Of a DNA stretch of 10,145 nt, positions 5,669 through 10,145 are shown piece by piece (position 1 is the first letter of the stretch; each line of letters opens with the position of its first letter). The DNA lies in assembly GCA_031268685.1 (NCBI GenBank), contig JAIRWW010000213.1, forward strand, positions 1 through 10,145, in the 5' to 3' direction. Under the pieces are notes generated by a model. The model saw only the letters and a program-made list of their open reading frames with translations. It made no database searches and was not told where the DNA came from. This DNA comes from Azoarcus sp. GTDB taxonomy: Bacteria; Pseudomonadota; Gammaproteobacteria; Burkholderiales; Rhodocyclaceae. The position numbers and the translations under genes were made by a program.

Positions 5669-6307
5669 ATGAGTCTAGGCCTTGTTGGGCGCAAGGTCGG
5701 CATGACTCGCATCTTTGCCGAGGATGGCGCGTCCATCCCTGTCACGGTGCTTGACGTGTCCGACAATCGCGTATCCCAAATCAAGACGGATGACGTCGAC
5801 GGTTATGCCGCAGTGCAAGTCGCTGTCGGCAAGCGTCGCGCCAGCCGCATCGGCAAGGCGCTTGCGGGGCATCTCGCCAAGGCGGGAGTCGAACCCTGCC
5901 GCCTTCTGCGCGAATTCCGCGTCGAAGCCGACAAGCTCGCATCATTGAAGGCGGGCGATGCCATCGGAGCCGATATTTTCGCCGTTGGCCAAAAAGTCGA
6001 CGTCACCGGCGTCACGATAGGCAAGGGCTTTTCCGGCCCGCAAAAACGCCACAATTTCAGTTCGCAGCGCGCTTCCCATGGCAATTCGGTGTCGCATAAC
6101 GCGCCGGGTTCCATCGGCATGGCGCAAGACCCTGGCCGGGTATTCCCAGGCACGCGCATGTCCGGCCAGCATGGCAACGCGCAGCGCACGACCCAGGGGC
6201 TTGAAGTTGTGCGCGTCGATGCAGAGCGCCAGCTGCTGCTGGTCAAAGGGGCTGTGCCGGGTTCCAAGGGCGGCGACGTGTTCATTTGTCCCGCAGTGAA
6301 GGCATGA
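5669..6307 (+). CDS. rplC: 50S ribosomal protein L3
   Basis: L3 binds 23S rRNA early in 50S assembly and reaches towards the peptidyl transferase centre. The 212-residue product is close to the 209 of E. coli and starts with [16 protein letters not shown]. The central extension is intact: [18 protein letters not shown] sequence at about 118-130, then [14 protein letters not shown] at 138-150. Q153 aligns with the E. coli Gln150 that the methyltransferase PrmB modifies. The C terminus, with [19 protein letters not shown], is typical. The ATG has GAGGAG 6 bases upstream. It is the first gene of the operon in this window: rpsJ, which normally precedes it, is absent, and a promoter and leader lie directly upstream. 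Confidence 0.98.
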   Translation: MSLGLVGRKVGMTRIFAEDGASIPVTVLDVSDNRVSQIKTDDVDGYAAVQVAVGKRRASRIGKALAGHLAKAGVEPCRLLREFRVEADKLASLKAGDAIGADIFAVGQKVDVTGVTIGKGFSGPQKRHNFSSQRASHGNSVSHNAPGSIGMAQDPGRVFPGTRMSGQHGNAQRTTQGLEVVRVDAERQLLLVKGAVPGSKGGDVFICPAVKA

Positions 6308-6317
6308 GGGGGACGAT

Positions 6318-6938
6318 ATGGAATTGAAACTCTTAAATGCCGAAGGTCATGAAGCCTCGACGCTGCAAGCGTCCGATACGCTTTTCGGCCGGGATTACAA
6401 CGAAGCGCTTGTTCATCAGGTCGTGACTGCATATCTGGCGAATGCCCGTTCCGGCAATCGCGCCCAGAAGACACGCGCCGAGGTGTCGCACTCGACCAAG
6501 AAACCTTTCCGCCAAAAAGGTACGGGCAATGCCCGCGCCGGTATGCGGGCAAGCCCCTTGTGGCGCGGAGGCGGCCGGATATTCCCGAACAAGCCGGACG
6601 AAAATTTCGAGCAAAAGCTCAATCGCAAAATGTATCGCGCCGGAGTGGCCGCCATTTTGTCGCAACTCGCGCGCGAGGATCGTCTGGCTGTGGTTGAGGA
6701 CTTCCTCCTCGAAGCGCCCAAGACCCGCCTTCTCGTGCAAAAGCTCAAGAGCCTGGGACTCGATTCGGCGCTCGTGATTACCGAGAACGTGGACGAGAAC
6801 CTGTACCTGTCCTCGCGCAATCTGTACGACGTGCTGGTGCTCGATGTGGATGAAACCGATCCGGTTTCGTTGGTGCGCTTTCCGAAGGTGCTGGTCACCA
6901 AGGGAGCGCTCGCCAAGATGGAGGAGGCGTGGCAATGA
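6318..6938 (+). CDS. rplD: 50S ribosomal protein L4
   Basis: L4 is an early 50S assembly protein whose long loop lines the peptide exit tunnel. In E. coli it also represses its own S10 operon at transcription and translation. The 206-residue product has the basic loop [15 protein letters not shown] at about 61-75, followed by [14 protein letters not shown], the region where macrolide-resistance changes are found in other bacteria. The C-terminal alpha/beta domain, including [12 protein letters not shown], is complete. The start lies 10 bases after the rplC stop, preceded by GGGGGA. Its last codons overlap the rplW start by four bases (ATGA), indicating coupled translation. Confidence 0.98.
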   Translation: MELKLLNAEGHEASTLQASDTLFGRDYNEALVHQVVTAYLANARSGNRAQKTRAEVSHSTKKPFRQKGTGNARAGMRASPLWRGGGRIFPNKPDENFEQKLNRKMYRAGVAAILSQLAREDRLAVVEDFLLEAPKTRLLVQKLKSLGLDSALVITENVDENLYLSSRNLYDVLVLDVDETDPVSLVRFPKVLVTKGALAKMEEAWQ

Positions 6939-7240
6939 GCGCAGTAAGCCAGGAACGTCTGTTGCAGGTGTTGCTCGCCCCACAGATTTCAGAGAAAGCG
7001 ACCTGGGTCGCCGACAAAAACGGGCAGGTCATTTTCAAAGTGACTACCGATGCCACCAAGCCTGAAGTGAAAGCCGCTGTCGAAGCTTTGTTCAAGGTTG
7101 AAGTCGAATCGGTGCAAGTCCTGAACGTCAAGGGCAAGGAAAAGCGCAAGGGCCGCATCACGGGCCGCAGCAAGGGCTGGAAGAAAGCTTTCGTCAGCCT
7201 CAAGCCCGGCCAGGAAATCAACTTTGCGGGCGGGGAGTAA
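6935..7240 (+). CDS. rplW: 50S ribosomal protein L23
   Basis: L23 sits at the rim of the exit tunnel and forms the docking site for trigger factor and the signal recognition particle. The 101-residue product begins [22 protein letters not shown], a form usual in betaproteobacteria. It ends with a basic stretch, [20 protein letters not shown], before a short acidic tail. An upstream GTG at 6929 is in frame, but it lies only one base after AGGAGG (6922-6927). The ATG at 6935 is 7 bases away and is preferred. The ATG shares ATGA with the rplD stop. Confidence 0.96.
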   Translation: MSAVSQERLLQVLLAPQISEKATWVADKNGQVIFKVTTDATKPEVKAAVEALFKVEVESVQVLNVKGKEKRKGRITGRSKGWKKAFVSLKPGQEINFAGGE

Positions 7241-7246
7241 ACGATC

Positions 7247-8074
7247 ATGGCATTGGTAAAACTCAAGCCGACTTCCGCTGGCCGCCGTTCAATGGTCAAG
7301 GTAGTCAATCAGGGGCTGCACAAGGGCCGTCCGGTTGATGCCCTGATCGAGAAGAAGATCAGCAAGGCCGGGCGCAACAATGCGGGCCGCATCACCGTTC
7401 GCCATCAGGGCGGCGGTCACAAGGCGCATTACCGGGTGATCGATTTCCGCCGCAACAAGGATGGCATCCCCGCCAAGGTCGAACGCATCGAATACGATCC
7501 GAACCGCTCCGCGAATATCGCGCTGCTGCTCTACGCCGATGGCGAGCGCCGCTACATCATCGCGCCGCGCGGCGTCGAAGCCGGACAAACCCTGTTGAGC
7601 GGCGTCGAAGCGCCGATCAGGCCCGGCAACACACTGCCGATCCGCAATATTCCGGTCGGTTCGACCATCCATTGCATCGAATTGCTGCCCGGCAAGGGGG
7701 CGCAGATCGCCCGTTCGGCGGGCGCTTCAGTGCAACTGCTGGCCCGCGAAGGCGCTTATGCGCAGTTGCGCTTGCGCTCCGGCGAAATCCGCCGCGTGCA
7801 TGTCGAATGCCGCGCCACTATCGGCGAAGTCGGCAACGAGGAACATGGCCTGCGCAAGATCGGCAAGGCAGGCGCCAACCGCTGGCGCGGCATCCGCCCG
7901 ACAGTGCGCGGCGTGGTCATGAACCCGGTCGATCACCCGCATGGCGGCGGCGAAGGCCGTACAGGCGAGGGCAGGGTGGCGGTCAGTCCGTGGGGCACGC
8001 CGACCAAGGGGTATCGGACGCGCAACAACAAGCGCACCGATACGATGATCGTGCAGCGTCGTCACAAGCGTTAA
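7247..8074 (+). CDS. rplB: 50S ribosomal protein L2
   Basis: L2 is the largest conserved 50S protein, needed for subunit joining and for an active peptidyl transferase centre. The 275-residue product has the RNA-binding core [19 protein letters not shown] (about 53-71). It also has the signature [12 protein letters not shown], in which His230 aligns with the essential His229 of E. coli. The C-terminal [19 protein letters not shown] segment is intact. The start is 6 bases after the rplW stop, with GGGGAG about 10 bases upstream. Length and motifs are ordinary for the family. Confidence 0.98.
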   Translation: MALVKLKPTSAGRRSMVKVVNQGLHKGRPVDALIEKKISKAGRNNAGRITVRHQGGGHKAHYRVIDFRRNKDGIPAKVERIEYDPNRSANIALLLYADGERRYIIAPRGVEAGQTLLSGVEAPIRPGNTLPIRNIPVGSTIHCIELLPGKGAQIARSAGASVQLLAREGAYAQLRLRSGEIRRVHVECRATIGEVGNEEHGLRKIGKAGANRWRGIRPTVRGVVMNPVDHPHGGGEGRTGEGRVAVSPWGTPTKGYRTRNNKRTDTMIVQRRHKR

Positions 8075-8090
8075 GGGTAAGGGGTAACAG

Positions 8091-8366
8091 ATGGCACGTT
8101 CTATCAAGAAAGGCCCGTTTGTCGACGCTCACCTTCTAAAGAAGGTCGATGCCGCGCGGGCGAGCAACGACAAGCGTCCGATCAAAACTTGGTCGCGCCG
8201 CTCCACCGTCCTGCCCGACTTTGTCGGCCTGACGATAGCGGTTCACAACGGCCGCCAGCACATTCCGGTCTATGTTTCCGAAAACATGGTCGGTCACAAG
8301 CTAGGCGAATTTGCGCTGACGAGAACCTTCAAGGGGCATGCCGCCTCGAAGAAGGCCAAGAAATAA
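8091..8366 (+). CDS. rpsS: 30S ribosomal protein S19
   Basis: S19 sits in the head of the 30S subunit, bound with S13 near the A site. The 91-residue product, one shorter than in E. coli, starts [12 protein letters not shown] and carries the conserved [20 protein letters not shown] (33-52) and [20 protein letters not shown] (60-79). It ends in a lysine-rich tail, ASKKAKK. AAGGGG precedes the ATG, and the gap from rplB is 16 bases. Confidence 0.98.
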   Translation: MARSIKKGPFVDAHLLKKVDAARASNDKRPIKTWSRRSTVLPDFVGLTIAVHNGRQHIPVYVSENMVGHKLGEFALTRTFKGHAASKKAKK

Positions 8367-8375
8367 GGAAAGATG

Positions 8376-8705
8376 ATGGAAACCAAAGCTAGTTTGCGCG
8401 GTGTTCGTCTTTCGGCGCAGAAAGGCCGTCTCGTGGCCGATCTGGTTCGCGGCAGGCCGGTCGAACAGGCGCTCAACATCCTCGGCTTTTCGCCGAAGAA
8501 GGGCGCAAAGATCATCCGCAAGGTGGTCGAATCGGCCATCGCCAACGCTGAACACAACGATGGCGCCGATATCGACCTGCTCAGAATCAAAACCATCCAC
8601 GTGGAAGAAGGGCTGACACTCAAGCGCTTCACCGCGCGGGCCAAGGGTCGCGGAAATCGTATTTCCAAGCCGACCAGCCACATTTACGTGACTGTTGGCG
8701 AGTAA
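8376..8705 (+). CDS. rplV: 50S ribosomal protein L22
   Basis: L22 binds all domains of 23S rRNA, and its beta-hairpin forms part of the exit tunnel, near where macrolides bind. The 109-residue product starts [20 protein letters not shown]. It has the tunnel hairpin [21 protein letters not shown] near residues 80-100. There are two tandem ATG codons. The second (8376) is chosen because GGA (8367-8369) is 6 bases away and METK is the usual betaproteobacterial start. The first (8373) would add one Met. Confidence 0.95.
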   Translation: METKASLRGVRLSAQKGRLVADLVRGRPVEQALNILGFSPKKGAKIIRKVVESAIANAEHNDGADIDLLRIKTIHVEEGLTLKRFTARAKGRGNRISKPTSHIYVTVGE

Positions 8706-8714
8706 GGGGCACAT

Positions 8715-9467
8715 ATGGGTCAGAAAATCAATCCCACTGGATTCCGTCTCGCCGTCACGCGCGACTGGGGTTCGCGCTGGTATGCATCAAGTCAGGATTT
8801 CTCCAGGAAACTCGGTGAAGACCTGAAGGTTCGGGAATATCTCGGCAAGCGTCTGGCGCATGCGTCGGTATCGCGCGTAGTTATCGAGCGTCCGGCCAAG
8901 AATGCCCGCATCACCCTGTTCTCGGCGCGTCCGGGCGTGGTGATCGGCAAGAAAGGCGAAGAAATCGAGGCGCTCAAGCAAGACTTGCAGAAAATCATCG
9001 GCGTGCCGGTGCATGTGAACATCGAAGAAGTGCGCAAGCCCGAAATCGATGCCAAGCTGATCGCCGACTCTATCGCGCAGCAGCTGGAAAAACGCATCAT
9101 GTTCCGCCGCGCCATGAAACGCGCGATGCAAAATGCCATGCGCCTTGGCGCGCAGGGCATCAAGATCATGAGCGCGGGCCGCCTGAACGGCGCGGAAATC
9201 GCCCGTACCGAGTGGTACCGCGAAGGCCGCGTGCCTCTGCACACCTTGCGCGCCCACATTGATTACGGCGTTTCCGAAGCGCAAACGACCTACGGCATCA
9301 TCGGGATCAAAGTTTGGGTATACCGGGGCGAAGCGCCGGGCCGCAACGAGCCGCAAGTCGCCGAGCCGGAGACCGAAAACCGCCGTGGCCGCCGTGGCGC
9401 GCCGCGTGGCGACGGTGAAGGCCGTTCCCGCCGCTCCCGCCGCCAAGAAGAAAGCAGGAGTGAATGA
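8715..9467 (+). CDS. rpsC: 30S ribosomal protein S3
   Basis: S3 lies at the mRNA entry of the 30S subunit and helps unwind structured mRNA. The 250-residue product starts [11 protein letters not shown] after Met. It has a type II KH domain with GKKG at 78-81, and keeps R131, R132 and K135 in FRRAMKRAM, the residues linked to helicase activity in E. coli. It is longer than the 233 residues of E. coli, with a low-complexity Arg-rich tail from about residue 207, rich in RRGRRG and RRSRRQ. Such tails are usual in betaproteobacteria. AAGGGG lies before the ATG, and the stop TGA shares its A with the rplP start. Confidence 0.98.
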   Translation: MGQKINPTGFRLAVTRDWGSRWYASSQDFSRKLGEDLKVREYLGKRLAHASVSRVVIERPAKNARITLFSARPGVVIGKKGEEIEALKQDLQKIIGVPVHVNIEEVRKPEIDAKLIADSIAQQLEKRIMFRRAMKRAMQNAMRLGAQGIKIMSAGRLNGAEIARTEWYREGRVPLHTLRAHIDYGVSEAQTTYGIIGIKVWVYRGEAPGRNEPQVAEPETENRRGRRGAPRGDGEGRSRRSRRQEESRSE

Positions 9468-9880
9468 TGCTGCAACCGACAAGAAGAAAATACCGCAAGG
9501 AGCAAAAAGGCCGTAACACGGGCCTGGCCACGCGCGGCGTGAAGGTCAGTTTCGGCGAATACGGACTGAAGGCCATCGGGCGCGGTCGTTTGACCGCACG
9601 CCAGATCGAGGCCGCGCGGCGGGCGATGACCCGTCACATCAAGCGCGGCGGCCGTATCTGGATTCGCATCTTCCCGGACAAACCGATTTCCAAAAAGCCC
9701 GCTGAAGTGCGGATGGGAAATGGCAAGGGCAACCCCGAATACTGGGTTGCCGAGATTCAGCCCGGCAAGGTGCTCTACGAAATGGATGGCGTCGATGAGG
9801 CGCTCGCGCGCGAAGCTTTCCGGCTGGCTGCGGCCAAGTTGCCGATCGAAACAGTGTTCGTTACGCGCCAGGTGGGATAA
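9467..9880 (+). CDS. rplP: 50S ribosomal protein L16
   Basis: L16 binds 23S rRNA and organises the A-site region of the 50S. The 137-residue product begins [19 protein letters not shown] and contains [17 protein letters not shown] and the [10 protein letters not shown] segment. R82 in VRMGNGKGN aligns with E. coli Arg81, the residue hydroxylated by the oxygenase YcfD. A tandem ATG at 9464 is possible, but AGGAG (9456-9460) is 6 bases from 9467 against 3 from 9464. MLQP is also the family start, so 9467 is chosen. The start overlaps the rpsC stop by one base (TGATG). Confidence 0.97.
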   Translation: MLQPTRRKYRKEQKGRNTGLATRGVKVSFGEYGLKAIGRGRLTARQIEAARRAMTRHIKRGGRIWIRIFPDKPISKKPAEVRMGNGKGNPEYWVAEIQPGKVLYEMDGVDEALAREAFRLAAAKLPIETVFVTRQVG

Positions 9881-9883
9881 AGC

Positions 9884-10078
9884 ATGAAAGCGAATGAACT
9901 CCGCGCCAAGGGCGCAGAAGATTTGAACCAGGAATTGCTGGACTTGTTGAAGGCGCATTTTTCCTTGCGCATGCAGCACGCCACCCAGCAGTTGAACAAC
10001 ACGAGCCAATTGGGCAAGGTGCGCCGCGACATCGCGCGCGTGCGCACGCTCATTCGTGAAAAGGCGGGTGTGCAATGA
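9884..10078 (+). CDS. rpmC: 50S ribosomal protein L29
   Basis: L29 is a small helical protein beside the exit tunnel, close to L23 and the trigger factor site. The 64-residue product reads [22 protein letters not shown] and ends with [18 protein letters not shown], as expected for two antiparallel helices. It follows rplP after 3 bases. Its stop overlaps the rpsQ start as ATGA, so translation of the two is probably coupled. The ribosome binding site is weak (GGGA), consistent with coupling to rplP. Confidence 0.97.
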   Translation: MKANELRAKGAEDLNQELLDLLKAHFSLRMQHATQQLNNTSQLGKVRRDIARVRTLIREKAGVQ

Positions 10079-10145
10079 GCAGCGAACAAGAGCAACAAGT
10101 GCAGACGGTTCGCCGTGCGCTGGTCGGGCGTGTCGTGAGCGACAA
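10075..10145 (+). CDS. rpsQ: 30S ribosomal protein S17, N-terminal part (cut by window edge)
   Basis: S17 is a primary 16S rRNA-binding protein of the 30S. Only the first 23 codons are present, [18 protein letters not shown] followed by RVVSD, and the LVGRVVSD motif is the conserved opening of the S17 OB fold. The ATG overlaps the rpmC stop by four bases, and position after rpmC is the standard order. The end of the gene lies outside the window. Confidence 0.93.
   Translation, partial: MSSEQEQQVQTVRRALVGRVVSD

Noticed and set aside
8787..9482. 231-codon minus-strand open frame opposite rpsC
   Set aside because: It is the antisense of a complete, conserved S3 gene, and long antisense frames are expected at this GC content.

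Overview
The window looks like chromosomal DNA from a betaproteobacterium, possibly of a Nitrosomonadales-like group. The GC content is moderate to high. The ribosomal proteins L3, L4, L23, L22, L16 and L29 have the start sequences and lengths usual for that class. A DUF1841 gene, a family I know mainly from beta- and gammaproteobacteria, sits beside them. The assignment rests on recalled family features, not on a search.

Region 1 (1 to about 1300) has two divergent genes. On the minus strand is the N-terminal part of a CLC-type chloride channel or transporter, cut by the window edge. On the plus strand is a stand-alone metallo-beta-lactamase-fold protein of the oxygen-binding di-iron (ODP/FprA-like) type. 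The 167-base gap between them holds a promoter-like pair of hexamers with an 8-bp dyad over the -35 box.

Region 2 (about 1300 to 5300) is on the minus strand. A DUF1841 gene is followed 30 bases later by a gene for a degenerate EAL plus HDOD signalling protein, probably in one transcript. This transcript ends convergently with the di-iron gene at a hairpin-rich spacer. Upstream lies a gene for an exported WD40-repeat beta-propeller protein, with nine clear repeats, one degenerate repeat and a signal peptide. Its start is ambiguous because a block of hairpins lies between a strong ribosome binding site and the signal-peptide methionine.

Region 3 (5553 to the end) is the S10/spc-type ribosomal protein operon on the plus strand: rplC, rplD, rplW, rplB, rpsS, rplV, rpsC, rplP, rpmC and the start of rpsQ. 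The genes are tightly packed with short gaps or 1- to 4-base overlaps, in the order known from E. coli. They encode parts of both ribosomal subunits: L3, L4, L23, L2, L22, L16 and L29 for the 50S, and S19, S3 and S17 for the 30S. The usual first gene, rpsJ (S10), is not directly upstream of rplC. Instead there is a near-consensus sigma-70 promoter (TTGCAA, 18 bases, TATAAT) and an approximately 80-base leader with two hairpins before rplC.

I see no mobile element, CRISPR array, tRNA or rRNA. The points most worth checking are the loss or relocation of rpsJ with a private promoter and leader for rplC, the hairpin block inside the WD40 gene's 5' end, and the di-iron sensor gene next to a degenerate EAL-HDOD gene. 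I found no clear case for a wholly new system.
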